Below are positions 36,601 to 50,962 of a stretch of DNA of 64,000 bases, one piece after another. A model generated the notes under the pieces. That model saw only the letters and a program-made list of their open reading frames with translations. It made no database searches and was not told where the DNA came from. This DNA comes from Obelidium mucronatum (Eukaryota; Chytridiomycota; Chytridiomycetes; Chytridiales; Chytriomycetaceae). Location of the stretch: contig JAIVFH010000001.1 in NCBI GenBank assembly GCA_025765595.1, positions 620,001 through 684,000 on the forward strand, written 5' to 3'. The position numbers and the translations under genes were made by a program. The stretch's first letter is position 1; each line of letters begins with the position of its first letter.

Positions 36601-39600
36601 TAATATTGTGCGCGAAGGATTTTACAATGCCATCAAAACTAGCTTGGATTATTTGGCGGAAAATATGGACAGAGATCGTATGGCAGGAAAAGAAATTGGT
36701 CCTTTACTGGAAGCAAAACTCGAGCTTGATAATGATACACTTGTTTTCACACCGGGAATGAGCGAAGATGCGCCTGATGGTCTCCTAGCTATCATGTCAG
36801 ATTTGCTCAGTGGTATCTATGAGATCTCTTCCCTGATGGAACGTATTGCCCCCCCAAAAGAGAAGCCAAAAAAACCTGTCGTACGCAAAATTGTTGATGA
36901 AAATTCAGACGGATCTGAGGAAAGTGGTGTTGATCTCGCTGAACAAGAAAGGCAGCTGCATCGCCAAGAAATCGAGAGTCAAACTTATCTTGGGGAAATG
37001 AGCAGGGATGAAATCCTTGAAACTACACGCCTAGAAATCTTAAATCGCGTCAGCGTCATTTTAGAGGAGTGTATGGCGTACAGGGAAGGCTACGAGCAGT
37101 ATGCCTACCTCTGGACGGTAATTCAGCATTTTTTTGACTTATGATTTCTGATTCTCCGTTTGTAGGAAAACCGTCAAGAATATATGGCTAGATTTCTTGC
37201 CGCCGGTAAAACCGAAGAAGAAAAGTCACATGAAAACTGATGAGGATCAACCAATTCAGCTGGAAAAGTTTGAAAATGAGATTCGAAAGTTTGAAGGAAT
37301 TCACAAGACCGTTATGGTATGGAACCTCAATGCCGCATAAGAAGCATAAGTTTAACTGGATTATATGTCAATAGGCTTTAGATCCAGAAATCATTTTTGA
37401 GAGTTGGTTCCGTGTCGATGCAAAGCCACTTAAACAAAGTTTGAATGTCGTGGTGAAAAAGTGGTCATACACCCTTACAAAACACCTCTCTGACCAATCT
37501 GTTACAACCCTGAACGACTTGAACAAATTTGTGAAGAACACCAAAAAGGGTCTTCTGGCCAAAATCGAGGAAGGAGACTACAACGGCCTTGTCACCGCAA
37601 TGGGCCTCCTTCATGCTGTTAAGCACCGCATGGCAAATATTGATGCTATGTTCGAGCCCCTCAGAAAAACCATCAATTTACTCCGAAACTTCAATGTCGA
37701 GATGCCTGATGAAATCCATAAGCTCCTTGCCGACCTTCCTGAAGAATGGTCGGATGTAACTAAACGATCAGTAGCCATAAAAGATCTTGTTGCTCCCTTG
37801 CAAGCCAGAGAAGTTGATGTTCTTCAACAAAAGTGCAACCGCTTTGAGTCCAAAAACCACCAGTTTCGAGAAGACTTCCGAAAGAAAGCCCCATTCAAGT
37901 TTGAAATTGGCCCCGAGCGAGCCTATGAACTTATTGACCAGTCACATATGGATGTATCCGCAATGGAAGGAGAAGCGCAAGGCATTAAAACGTCTTGCGA
38001 ACTCTTTGAGCTGAATGTTCCGAACTATAAGCAACTCATTGATTGCAGAAGAGATGTTGGAATGCTTAAAGCCGTGTGGGACGTTGTTTCTTTAGTTACA
38101 TTTATGTTTGAGGAATGGAGAACCACTCTTTGGACTGAAATCGACACAGATTCAATGGAAAACAGATGTCGTGATCTTGGTAAAGAGTTGAGAAGAATGG
38201 ACAAAGAGATCAAAGGTTGGGATGTATACACTGGTTTAGATCAGATGGTGAAGGATATGATAACAAGTTTGCGGGCAGTTGGTGAACTTCGTAGTGGAGC
38301 CATTCGAGACCGCCACTGGAAGCAGCTGATGAAAACAACAGGAGTTACTTTCGTCCTTACCAAGGATATGAAATTCCAGGATCTTTTGTCCCTTCAACTC
38401 CACAAATTTGAAGATGATGTGAAAAACATTGTTGACCGAGCCACCAAAGAACTGGCGATGGAAAAAGTCTTAAACGACCTCTCAAAGACTTGGTCGGCAA
38501 TGGAATTCACTTATGAAATGCACGAAGCAACACATACATGTCTCCTTCGTTCATCAGAAGAACTGATCGAGACTTTGGAAGACAATCAAGTGATGCTTCA
38601 AAATATGATGAGTTCCAAATTTGTTGCCCACTTTGAAACCCAAATCAGCAAATGGCAAAACACTCTATCCACTGTTGACACCGTTTGCACATTGTGGCTG
38701 GAAGTCCAGCAGACCTGGAGCCACTTGGAGAATATCTTTATGGGGTCAGAAGATATCAGAGCTCAGCTTCCAGAAGATTCTAAACGTTTTGACGGAATCG
38801 ACTCCAAGTACAAAGAACTTATGCAAGAAGCTTCAAAGACTCCAAATGCAGTGGAAGCATGTACACGAGAGGGTCTATTTGAAACTCTTGAGAAACTTCA
38901 AGGTCAATTGGCGCTCTGTGAAAAATCACTTGCTGAATATCTAGAAACTAAGCGATTGGCATTTCCCCGGTTCTATTTCGTCTCTGCATCTGATTTGCTG
39001 GATATCTTGGCGAAGGGTAATATTCCAATTGAAGTCGCAGTGCATTTGGCCAAGCTGTTTGATAGTATTGCCAGACTTGAATTCCAAAAGAATGAAAAGG
39101 GAGAATTTACAAAAACAGCCGTTGGAATGTATTCTCAGCAGGACGAATATGTTGAGTTTGTCGAAAAATGTGAATGTACCTGGCGCCGTCGAGGTTTGGC
39201 TGAATCGTCTTATCACCACAATGCGAAAGACTTTGAAGCATCTTCTCGGAGAAGGAGTATCTACCTATGAAGAAAAGCCCCGTGAACAATGGATCTTTGA
39301 CTTTCCAGCTCAGATCACCTTGGCTGGATCTCAGATTTGGTGGACCACTGAAGTTAATGCCGCTTTCGCTCGTTTGGAAGAAGGATATGAAAATAGCATG
39401 AAAGATTACTACAAAAAGCAAGTGAACCAGCTTACTGCACTCATCTCCCTTATTCAAGGAGAATTGTCTCGAGGAGATCGTCAAATGATTATGACTGTCT
39501 GCACTTTAGATGTGCACGCCCGTGATCAAGTCGCCAAGCTTATACAAGAAAAGGCAGAAAACGCGCAATGTTTCTCATGGCAATCACAGCTCCGTCTTCG

Positions 39601-42600
39601 ATGGGATGATATGGAAGGAGACTGCTTCATTAACATTTGCGATGCACTATTCCGATACAACTACGAATATCTAGGAAACACACCTCGACTTGTAATCACC
39701 GCCTTGACAGATCGTTGCTATATTACTTTGACGCAAGCGCTGCATTTGATTTTGGGAGGAGCCCCTGCAGGTTTGTTTCTTTATTGATTTAAGACATGCT
39801 GAGCTAACACTTCGACACAGGACCTGCCGGAACAGGCAAAACTGAAACTGTCAAGGATTTGGGAAAAGGCACTCGCCATCATGGTGTATGTGTTTAACTG
39901 CTCCGAACAAATGGACTACAAATCCATCGGCAACATTTTCAAAGGACTAGCACAGTCAGGAACTTGGGGATGCTTCGATGAGTTCAATCGAATCTCTGTA
40001 GAAGTGCTTTCTGTCGTCGCCACACAGGTCAAGAGTATTCAAGATGCTTTGCGCTTCAAAAAAGCGCGATTCATGTTCCAAGGCGAGGATATTAGTCTTT
40101 GTAGAACTGTTGGTTACTTTATCACGTAAGTCATCTCAGCACATAGATATAATTACTGAAAAAGTTCAATACAGCATGAATCCCGGGTATGCTGGTCGTA
40201 CCGAACTTCCTGAAAACATCAAAGCTCTCTTCCGTCCGTGCTCAATGTGCGTGCCTAACTTGGAGCTGATTTGCGAAATCATGTTGATGGCGGAAGGTCT
40301 GTAGTGATACGTATGCCCATCTTCGGTTTCCATTAACCACTGAAAATAGGATTCATTGAAGCGAGTTCTCTGGCCAGAAAGTTTAACACTTTATACAAGC
40401 TGAACAGAGAGCTTCTTTCAAAGCAAGATCACTACGATTGGGGATTACGGGCAATCAAATCCGTGCTGGTCGTTGCAGGATCACTTAAGCGTGCTGATCC
40501 TCATGTTAACGAAGAAAACGTATTGATGAGAGCTCTCAGAGACTTTAATTTGCCCAAAATTGTTGCTGATGATCTTCAAGTCTTCATGGGTCTGATTGGA
40601 GACTTGTTCCCTAAGATTGAAGTACTACGTAAGAGAAATGAAAAGCTGGAGGAGGAAATACGAAAAGCTACCCTTGAGAATGGTCTCCAAGCGGAAGAAA
40701 TTTTCGTCCTTAAATGTGTACAGCTTGAAGAATTGCTTGCAGTGAGACACTGTGTTTTCATTATTGGAAATGGTGGTACTGGAAAGTCTCAGATTTGGAA
40801 AATGCTCTCCAAAACATATATCAATATGGGAAAAAAATGCGTTGTTGCAGATTTGAATCCCAAAGCGGTTAGCACTGACGATCTTTTCGGCTGCATCAAT
40901 CCATCGACTCGTGAATGGAAAGATGGTCTTTTCTCTTGTATTCTTCGTGATCAAGCTTCTATGCCGGGCTCTGAACCTAAGTGGATGATATTAGAGTGAG
41001 TTGATAGTCTTCTGCAATGTAAAACTGATAAAATATAAACAGCGGTGATATTGATCCAAACTGGATTGAGTCTCTAAACACTGTAATGGACGACAACAAA
41101 ATGCTTACCCTCGCGTCAAACGAGCGTATTCCATTGAAACCATATATGAGACTGATTTTTGAAATCGGTGACCTTAAATATGCTACTCCAGCTACAGTTT
41201 CGCGTGCTGGTATTTTGTATCTTAACGTAACAGACGTCGGTTGGAACCCATACGTTCAGTCATGGCTGGACAAACGAGAAGATCAGTCCGAGAAGTCTAG
41301 TTTGTCTGTATTATTTGACCGTTACGTCAACATCACTTTGGATGCCCTCAGATCAGGAAAATTCAAGATGGTTAATGTTGAAGAATTCTCTTTGGTGGTT
41401 GCCCTCTGTAATATTTTGGAGGGGCTTTTGACACCTCAAAACACACCAAAAGGATGCGACAAGGAGTGGTTTGAAATATACTTTGTATTTGCTGCCGTTT
41501 GGGCGTTTGGTGGATGTATTGTTCAGGAGCAAATCGTTGATTACCGTAGTGAGTTCTCCAAATGGTGGAACGGGGAATTCAAAGCGATCAAATTCCCACC
41601 TGGAGGAACGGTATTTGATTACTATGTCGAACAAGAAACAAAAAGGTTTTTAAACTATAACTCAATGGAGCGTTTATTGACTTTAAGAAAATAGGTTTTT
41701 GCCTTGGACTGACCGAGTGCCAGTTTATGAATATGACCCTGAAATGCCATTGTCCTCAGTTTTGGTGCACACTGCCGAAACTACGAGAATTAAGTACTTG
41801 CTGGATGTCTTGGTTGACAACGGAAAGCCCGTTCTTTTGATTGGGTGAGTTGTGCTTAGTTCTGAATTCCAAACTTAATGACTTTTATCAGAAACGCCGG
41901 TTGCGGTAAAACTGTGCTGATGCAAGATAAACTATATTCTTATGGTGAAGATCGTCTTATTGTTAATGTCCCATTCAACTTCTACACTACGGCTTGGAGT
42001 CTTCAAACAATTCTTGAAAAGCCGTTGGAAAAGAAGGCGGGTCGTAATTATGGTCCTCCAGGAAGCAAGAAATTGATTTACTTCCTTGATGACTTGAACA
42101 TGCCAGAAGTCGACAAATATGGAACTGCGTCACCCCACACTCTTCTTCGACAATATTTGGATTACCGACACTGGTATGATCGGGCCAAACTCACTCTGAA
42201 AGAAATTCACAACTGTCAATACGTTGCGTGCATGAACCCAACTGCCGGTTCCTTCACAATTAGTGGACGTCTAGGACGCCACTTCGCTTCCTTCAGTGTT
42301 AACTTCCCAAGTGGAGAATCATGCCAATCTATTTATCTTCAAATTTTGGGTGCTCACTTGAAAATCTTCCCCAACAACATTGCAAAACTTGGAGAAAAAC
42401 TTGTTCTATCCACACTGGCTCTCCACAAAAAAGTTGCTTCCTCATTCTTGCCTAGTGCCATTAAGTTCCACTATATCTTCAATTTGCGAGATTTGAGTAA
42501 TATCTTCCAAGGAGTGTTGTTCTCAAACAAAGACACGCTCAAAGAGCCAATGGATTTAATTCGCTTATGGCTACATGAAACTACTCGAACATACGCTGAT

Positions 42601-45600
42601 AAGATGGTGGAGTTCTCTGATGCCCAACAATTCCAAAAATTCCAACAAGAAATTGTGAAAAAGAGCTTCGACGATATGGACCAAGGCGCCGTAAACGCTG
42701 AACCCATTTTGTTTACGCACTTTGCCGGAGGAATTGGGGAGCCTAAATACGGACAAATTAAGGACTGGGCCCATATCAAGCGACTTTTGGATGAAGCCCA
42801 GACTCAATACGAAGAATCAAATGCTGCAATGAACCTCGTTCTTTTCGAAGACGCCATGAGTCATATTTGCAGAATTAATCGTATTCTCGAAAGTCCGAGA
42901 GGAAATGCGCTTTTGGTTGGAGTCGGAGGAAGTGGAAAGCAGTCTCTCTCCAGATTAGCGGCATTCATCTCGTCAATGGATGTCTTCCAAATCACAATCA
43001 GAAAAGGGTACTCAATCAACGATCTTAAAACAGATTTATCTGCGTTGTACACCAAAACGGGTCTCAAGAAACTGCAAATTATGTTCCTACTCACTGATTC
43101 TCAAGTAGCTGATGAAAAGTTTTTGGTTCTTATCAACGATATGTTGGCTTCAGGAAATATTCCTGGACTGTTCCCAGATGAAGAAGTTGACAATATTATC
43201 AACGCCATGAGAAACGAAGTCAAAGCGCAAGGACTACAGGACACCAGAGAAGTTTGTTGGGATTGGTTCATTCGAACCGTAAGAAAGAATTTGAAGGTGG
43301 TCTTGTGTTTCAGTCCAGTTGGAAACACATTGCGATCCCGGTGCAGAAAATTCCCTGCTATTGTTAACTGCACTATGATTGATTGGTTCCATGAATGGCC
43401 AGAGGAAGCTTTAGCGTCTGTAGCAACCCGGTTTATTTCAACTTGTGATCTAGTTCCCTGATTTCTTGAAGACACCCGTTACAAAGTTCATGGCTTTTTG
43501 TCACCAATCTGTCAATGCTGTGTCTCGAAAATTCTTGATCAACGAAAAAAGATACAACTACACCACGCCGAAATCTTTCTTGGCTCTTATTTCTCTGTAC
43601 AAGGAGATGCTTGAGAGAAAATCTACGGAATTGACAAGAGCCATGGACCGTTTGGAAAATGGTCTAACCAAACTGCAGTCCACAGCTGCTCAAGTAGATG
43701 ACTTGAAGGCGAAATTGGCCTTCCAAGAAGTTGATTTGAAGGCGAAAAATGAAGATGCTTTACGTCTCATTGAACGTGTCGGAATTGATACTGAGAAAGT
43801 GAACAAGGAAAAGGCCATTGCCGCCGAAGAAGAAAAGAAAGTAGATGCCTTCACCAAAGAAGTTCAAGAAAAGGCTGCATCTTGTGAACACGATCTTAAA
43901 GCTGCCGAACCAGCCCTAGCTGCTGCTGCGAATGCCTTGAATACTTTGAACAAGGCCAACTTGACGGAATTGAAGTCTTTCGGTTCTCCATCTCAAGAAG
44001 TAGTCAACACGGTTGCTGCTGTCATGGTTTTGCTTTCACCGCCCGGTAAGATTGCCAAAGATCGAAGCTGGAAAGCCTCCAAAAATATGATGGCAAAGGT
44101 CGATGCCTTCTTGGAATCCCTTATTTCGTTCAACAAAGAGTCCATCGATGTCTCTAACTTGGACGCCTTGCAGCCATACTTGAGCGATCCAAATTTCAAC
44201 GAAGAATTCATGAAGAGTAAGTCACTTGCTGCTGCTGGTCTTTGTTCCTGGGTTGTCAACATCGTCATGTACTACCACGTTTATTGTGATGTCGAGCCCA
44301 AAAGAAAGGCCTTGGAATCTGCAAATAGTGAACTGCAGGTGTCTCAAAACCGTTTGAAGGATATTCAGAGCAAGATTTCCGAATTGGACAGAAACTTGGC
44401 TGAACTGCGTGCCAAATTCGAAAAGGCCACCCAAGACAAGCTGCGATGTGAAGAGGAAGCAAAATCAACCCAAGATACAATTATTCTTGCAAACCGTCTC
44501 GTGAATGGACTTGCCTCTGAAAAAGTCCGTTGGAGCGAAGCGGTTGGGAGATTTAAGGAACAGGAGAAAACACTAGCCGGAGATGTGCTCCTCTCTGCTG
44601 CATTCGTATCTTACGTCGGCTGCTTCAGCAAGCGGTACAGAGAAGAACTTCTGCAGGACAGTTGGCTCAAATACCTCAAAGAGGGAGGCGAAAAAGAGAG
44701 AATCCCATTGTCTCCCGACGTTGATCCATTAGTTATTTTGACCTCAAGTGCAGAGGTCGCAAAATGGAACAATGAGGGTCTCCCCACGGACAGAGTCTCT
44801 CTTGAAAACGCAACGATGGTGACATCATGTAAAAGATGGCCACTGATTATTGATCCTCAATTACAAGGAGTAACTTGGATCAAAAATCGTGAGGGTGCAA
44901 GCTTGAAAATTGTTCGTTTGGGAGCGCGCGGATACTTGGACCTTATTGAAAAGGCTGTTTCTGGTGGAGATCCTGTACTTATTGAGGACATTGCTGAGAG
45001 CATCGACCCTGTGCTCAACCCTCTTCTTGGTCGTGAAACTATTAAAAAAGGAAAGTATGTCAAGATGGGAGACAAGGAGGTCGAATATGACCCTCGCTTC
45101 AAGATGATTCTGCAAACGCGCAGAGCCAACCCGCACTACCCTCCGGAAATTCAGGCTCAAACAACTTTAATCAACTTTACAGTAACATTGGCTGGTTTAG
45201 AGGACCAGCTCCTGGCCGATGTCGTCAATATTGAACGTCCAGATCTGGAGCGAACGAAGGCAGAGCTGACCAAGCAACAGAACGAGTTCAAGATTAAATT
45301 GACAGAGCTTGAAGACGCTTTGCTGTCTCGTCTATCTGCTGCTCAGGGTAACTTCTTGGGAGACACAGCCTTAGTAGAAAACCTGGAAATCACAAAGAGA
45401 ACTGCAACGGAGATTGAACAAAAAGTAGAAGATGCCAAGAAGACTGAAAAGAAGATCAACGAAACTCGTGAACTTTATAGACCAGTCGCTGCTCGGTCCT
45501 CACTGATGTATTTCTTATTAAACGACTTGTGGCAGATTCACCCTGTAAGTTCCTACTTCTCATACCACTTTTGACTTTTTCAACTAATCCTCCTGTAGAT

Positions 45601-48021
45601 GTACCAATACTCCCTGAACGCATACAAAGTAGTCTTCCAAAATGCCATCAACCGAGCTGATGCCTCCGAAGACATTAAAGAGCGTGTACTTCTTCTCATC
45701 GACTCCATCACACATATGGTCTTCATTTACACTACTCGTGGACTGTTTGAACGTGATAAGCTGATTTTCTTGGCTCAAATGACGTTCCAAATTCTTGGTG
45801 CACAAGATGACATGGACCCTATTGAAAAAGACTTCTTGCTGAAAGGACCGCGTGTACCCAACATTAACAGTCCATTTCGAATGGCTCGCAGCACCAAATT
45901 GGCAAATGGTCAAAGCGCTTTCAAACCTTGAGCCATTCAGGTCGTTGTCATCAGACATTGAAGGATCCGCCAAACAATGGAAAAAGTATTGTGAAAATGA
46001 ATGCCCTGAAAGTGAAAAGCTGCCACAAGAATGGAAAAATAAGTCCGCTCTTCAAAAGCTCTGTATTCTTAGATGTCTCCGTCCGGACCGTATGAGTTAT
46101 GCTGTCCGCAACTTTATTGGAGCGAAGATGGGAGCAAAATACATGGACTCTTCGCGTATTCCTCTTGCGAAATCTTATGAAGAAATGAAACCAGCCACAC
46201 CGATCTTCTTCATTTTGTCACCGGGAGTAGACCCTGTCAAGGAAGTCGAAGCACTTGGTCGCACAATGGGAATCTCAGAAGACAACAAAAACTTCCACAA
46301 CGTGTCTCTTGGACAAGGCCAAGAAATTATTGCCGAACAGAAGTTGGATATTGCTTACAAAGAGGGTGGATGGGTCATGTTAGAGAACATCCACTTGGTC
46401 GCAAAATGGCTACCTATTTTGGAAAAGAAACTTGAAGCCCTATCAGTAGGGTCGAATCCAGGATTTAGAGTATACTTGTCTGCCGAACCCGCTGGAGACC
46501 CAGCATACCACATCATTCCGATTTCAATCCTTCAAGCATCTATCAAAATCACGAATGAACCGCCAACAGGAATGCAGGCCAACATTCATAGAGCTTTAGA
46601 TAACTTTACACAAGAGTCTTTAGAACGATGCTCGAAAGATGCTGAGTTTAAGGCCATCTTGTTTGCGCTTTGCTACTTCCATGCCGTCGTCCTTGAAAGG
46701 AGGAAGTTCGGAACACAAGGTTGGAACAAGGGATACCCCTTCAGTACTGGTGATTTGATGATTTGCACGGATGTCTTGTTCAACTATCTTGAGGTTTGTG
46801 TGGTTAATCTATTAATATTCATCCGATAATTAACAATTTTCCATTAGCAATTCTCCAAAGTACCATGGACCGATCTCAAATACATCTTTGGTGAAATTAT
46901 GTATGGTGGACACATTTCAGACGATTGGGATCGTCGCCTGTGCTCATCTTACCTCGATGTTTACCTTCGCGAGGAAATGCTGGATGGTAGCTTTGAGCTT
47001 GCACCCGGATTTGCGGCACCACCGACCTCTGACTACAAGGAATACCATCGCTATATTGAAGACAACCTTCCTCCGGAATCTCCTTATTTATACGGTCTCC
47101 ACCCCAACGCCGAAATTGGTGTGCTCACAAAAATGGCCGACAAGTTATTCCAAACAATATTGGAAATGCAGCCTCAAGACGCTGCCGGAGGAACAGCGAT
47201 GTCAAAAGACGAAAAGGTCAAATCTTTTATTGAAGAGATTATTAGCACCCTCCCAGACAACTTTAATGTTCCGGAGTTGATTGCCCGAGTGGAAGAACGC
47301 TACTCCATATATCTCCGTTGCTATTCAAGAGTGCGATCGAATGTCTATTCTAACAACAGAGATTCGAAGATCCCTCAAAGAGTTGGAGTTGGGTCTTCGC
47401 GGAGACTTGACGATTACTGAAAACATGGAAACACTCATGAACGCAATGTTCTTGAACCAAATTCCCGCCTCGTGGGAAAAGCTTGCCTTCCCTTCTTTGA
47501 GTGGTCTAGCTTTGTGGTACGCTGATCTGCTGTTGCGTATCAAGGAGTTAGAAAACTGGGTTGCCGAGTTCCAGTTACCAGCTGTAGTATGGTTATCTGG
47601 ATTATTCAACCCACAGTCTTTCTTGACCGCCATTATGCAAACCACGGCGAGAAAGAATGAATGGCCGCTCGATCGAATGGTTTTGACTGTGGATGTCACC
47701 AAAAAAGCGAGGGAAGAGTTTTCTGGAGCACCAAGAGAAGGGGCCTATGTTCACGGTCTCTTTATGGAAGGAGCTCGTTGGGACACAAATACAGGTCTCA
47801 TTCAAGAGTCGCACTTGAAGGATTTGACTCCTGCGATGCCGGTTATTTACATCAAAGCTATTCCGGTAGATAAACGTGAAACAAAGGGAATTTATGAGTG
47901 TCCAGTATACCGCACAAGACAACGAGGACCAACCTTTGTCTGGACCTTCAACTTGAAGACAAAGGAACGACCACAGAAGTGGGTCCTTGGTGGAGTCGCC
48001 CTACTCGCTTCTATTGATTAG
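33611..48021 (+). CDS. Axonemal outer-arm dynein heavy chain, beta class (DNAH9/11/17-like)
   Basis: The motor subunit of the outer dynein arms of the flagellum, about 4,450 residues. The start is [18 protein letters not shown]. Then come the tail (DHC_N1, 34-37 kb), linker (37.4-39.5 kb), AAA1 with P-loop [10 protein letters not shown] split by an intron (39771-39820) and Walker [12 protein letters not shown]2 GNGGTGKSQ (about 40766), AAA3 GNAGCGKTV (41892), AAA4 GVGGSGKQS (42916), stalk and microtubule-binding domain (43.6-44.5 kb, [15 protein letters not shown]), AAA5-6, and a C-terminal domain with [20 protein letters not shown] typical of beta chains. It ends in ALLASID. Single extra bases break the frame near 39179, 39868, 43456, 45875 and 47301; removing each restores dynein sequence. 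At least 20 exons. Confidence 0.95.
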
Positions 48022-48049
48022 AGAATCTTTCCTATTTATTGTTTGTGTG

Positions 48050-48055
48050 AATAAA
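48050..48055 (+). terminator. Polyadenylation signal of the dynein heavy chain gene
   Basis: AATAAA lies 28 bases after the dynein stop codon in an AT-rich tail (TTTGTGTGAATAAAAGTATAC). It is the only such hexamer between the dynein stop and the next gene, so it is the likely 3'-end signal. Confidence 0.55.
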
Positions 48056-48150
48056 AGTATACTTCGTTTGTAATCGGGCTTGGCGCGGCTTAAAGGTGTT
48101 TTTTGGTTGTTAATTTTGAGTATAAAATTTCATCAACTTCTTTCAGTTTC

Positions 48151-49389
48151 ATGTCAACATTGGAGTCTGAACAGGCAATGAGCAGCGTTACTCCAACCAA
48201 GACGGGTGTCTTTCATCGCATATTACCGTAAGCACACCAGAAGCTGTCCAATTTTGTTTCTTCTTTTGTGTTTTAAGATTGTAAGACTGTAGTTGAACTC
48301 TCTCTATCAGGCAGCAGACCGAAGACATGACGGTGCGCTGGGCGCGAACGACTCTAGGTTCCATGATTGCCGTGTGTGTCATCAGCATTGCATTGGAAGT
48401 TTGGATTATCATTCTAGAACTGCAAGCCTACACTTCGTTTGACGGAGTAAATGAAGAGGCCATAGACCCCAATGATATGTCTAAAAACATTGGAAACTTC
48501 ATCATTGGTCTTACATATCATGCCGTATTCATTGGTTCTGTCTTGTTTCAACTGTTTGTCACTTGGAATGGTCTACTCCACCAAAACAGCCTCCAAATTA
48601 TATCCATCAATATCTACAACATCTCTCTTTGGATATACTCCATCACTCAAATTATTCAAACAAGAAAAGACTTGGATGCTTTGTATGATGGAATACCATA
48701 CGACTTCAAGCCATTCCTTGCCGCCATGCTCCCGCTCGCCATTGTGACAGGGGCATTCATACCAATTTATGCATATTTAACGTATCGGCTGCGTTTGGAA
48801 TTTGCTTGGAGAATGTATAGAATAACTGGGGGCGAAAAGAGGGTGAAGGATATTTTCACAACATATCACATTCTGCTCCTCTTGAACAAGTATGCCTTTT
48901 GCTTCGTAGTTGGCTTTACGTTCCTTCATTTGGTATTGGAATAATCATCTTTGATTCGTGTGCTTTTTGTATTAAGGTTAAACATTGATTTTGTTGCAGG
49001 TGTTGACACCAGTTTCACTGGCTGGGTTGATCTCAATCCCCCTGGCAGTTGCAATCGTTGGAGTCGCAGTGACATTATTTGGCCACTATGCGGTTCGAAA
49101 TGAATCAAAGGGCCTGATGTTTCTCTACTTTTTTGGCTGTCTTGCAGGTTTTGGGTTCCTAATTGAGCGCATGTACAACACGCTTTCCAGGGGAAACACA
49201 GATTTCAAGCGAATTGAGATACCGTTTCTGATGTACTCTTCTATTGCTTTGAGTTTGTCCTTTGCCTCTTTCATTTGCGGTTTGTTTTGCTGGTTCAATT
49301 TTGGAAAAGGTCTTAAGCAAGTTCTGATGCAAGAAACAAAGATGCGAAGTGGACAGCTTGAAGCTCCAGTTATCGATTTGGATGCATGA
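48151..49389 (+). CDS. Fungal multi-span membrane protein family, copy A
   Basis: Exons 48151-48227, 48311-48932 and 49000-49389 join in frame without correction. About eight hydrophobic segments can be seen, among them SMIAVCVISIALEVWIIIL, AVFIGSVLFQLFVTW, IISINIYNISLWIYSITQII, PLAIVTGAFIPIYAYL, FCFVVGFTFLHLV and LSFASFICGLFCWF. After the fourth comes the family signature LEFAWRMYRITGGEKRVKD. The C-terminus is FGKGLKQVLMQETK ending APVIDLDA. A TATA-like TATAAAAT lies just upstream near 48121. Three related genes follow. I recognise a fungal family of unknown function with this helix-then-WRxYRxTGG layout, but cannot name a role; a receptor or transporter is possible. Confidence 0.8.
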
Positions 49390-49421
49390 AAATAATAATA
49401 AAAATATTAAAAAAAATAAAA

Positions 49422-50843
49422 ATGGCCAACGCCACCACCGTGGGAGCAAAGAAGCAAAAGACTTTAAAAGAGCGACTTATTCCGTTGAGTGAATGTTGCT
49501 TGGTTCATTGGCTGAGACCACCCGGAACAAACACTCATACAACACTCAACAAACTCACAGCCAACAGACCGAAGACGTTACTGTGAAATGGGCGCTGAAT
49601 TCATTGACTGCAATTGCCGTAGTAACATTTCTCTGTGTGCGTATGCATGGGCGGTCTTTGTAGCATTCATTTAGATCAATCTCCACTCATGCAAATGACA
49701 ATGGACAGGTTGGCTGCGAAGTGTGGATTATGGTCAACGAAAACACTGTCAAGAATCTTCTGCTTAAAGATTTGAAAACAACTGTTGTCGACTCAAAGTC
49801 GTTTGATGCGATCCAAAGCAATTTCAGAGTTGGCTTAACGTAAGGTGTGCTTGCTGTCTCTTTTGTATTAAATCTTCATCAGATATCATTCTGTATTCTT
49901 GGCTTCTCTTCTATACTGGTTTGTCATAACGTGGGACGCTGTCATGTACGTCTTAGCCGCCCATCAATATGGTGCTCAAATCTGTTTTGCCACTTAGGAA
50001 CGCAAACATCATGCAATGTATATCAGTCAACTTTTACAATGTCGGTCTGCTTGTCTATGCAGTTACTGCAAATTCTCCAAACTGCCAAGGACTTGAATTT
50101 GATCGACCAAGCTGATTTTTCCAATCCGTCATTGTCTAGCTACAACTCAGGCTACTTTCTAGCCGCCCAACTCCTGCTTCCTGTCATTATCGGTGTTTTC
50201 ATTCCGGTTTTTGCGTACTTCACATACAGGATGAACCTTGAGTTCGGTTGGAGGCAGTATCGCATCACTGGAGGAAACATCAAGCTCGAAAAAGTTTTTT
50301 TTGCGTACCACATTCTTCTACTTTTGCTCAAGTATGCTCTATTTTTCGTGTGCGGATTTACTGCGTTGGATTTGGTAAAGTGACAACAGCAGATGAATCA
50401 ACGAGTATTCTTTCTTCTGAAAAAAAAACTGAACACAGATTCTCACGTATGTGACGGAACGAGGCAAGATGATTATTGCTGTGTCTGCAGCTGTAGTGGG
50501 AATTCTGGCGTCCGCATGTGGCTATTACGGGGCGCGTTACGAAAGAAAGGGAATCATGTCACTCTACATTATTGCATGTCTAGCTGTTATTGGATACCTC
50601 ATTGAACGAGTATACGATGCTATTGTAAGAGCTCAAGATGAAACCAAGACGTCGGATTTCGAGCGAGCGAAAGGACCGTTTTTGTTGTATGCTGCGGTGT
50701 CAGGTGTTTTGGTTGCCTCCTCATTCATATATGGTATTATTGCGTATTGCAATTTCAACAAGGGACTCAAACAAGTTTTGGACCAAGAAAAGAAGCGGAA
50801 AAATGGAGAAGTAGAACCAGTGGAGATTGATTTGGATGCGTAG
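49422..50843 (+). CDS. Fungal multi-span membrane protein family, copy B
   Basis: Starts ANATTVGAKKQKTLKERLIP only 32 bases after copy A stops. Split into at least five exons. Shared blocks: TEDVTVKWALNSLTAIAV, CEVWIMVNENTVKNLLL, YHSVFLASLLYWF, ISVNFYNVGLLVYAV, SGYFLAAQLLLPVIIGVFIP, the signature LEFGWRQYRITGGNIKLEK, FAYHILLLLLKYALFFVCGF, and a C-terminus FNKGLKQVLDQEKK ending VEIDLDA, like copy A. A frame correction is needed near 50060-50090, between the third hydrophobic segment and LQILQTAKDLN. Close spacing suggests a recent tandem duplication, though sequence divergence between A and B is already large. Confidence 0.78.
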
Positions 50844-50962
50844 ATGGAACACTAATCAAAAACATCATCATTTTATGTGCAGTAAATAAATAGCTTTCAA
50901 TAAAATGGATACCAGAACCGTTTCGTTTGCAGTTGCTACTACGTCCTAGTCCAACCAATGAA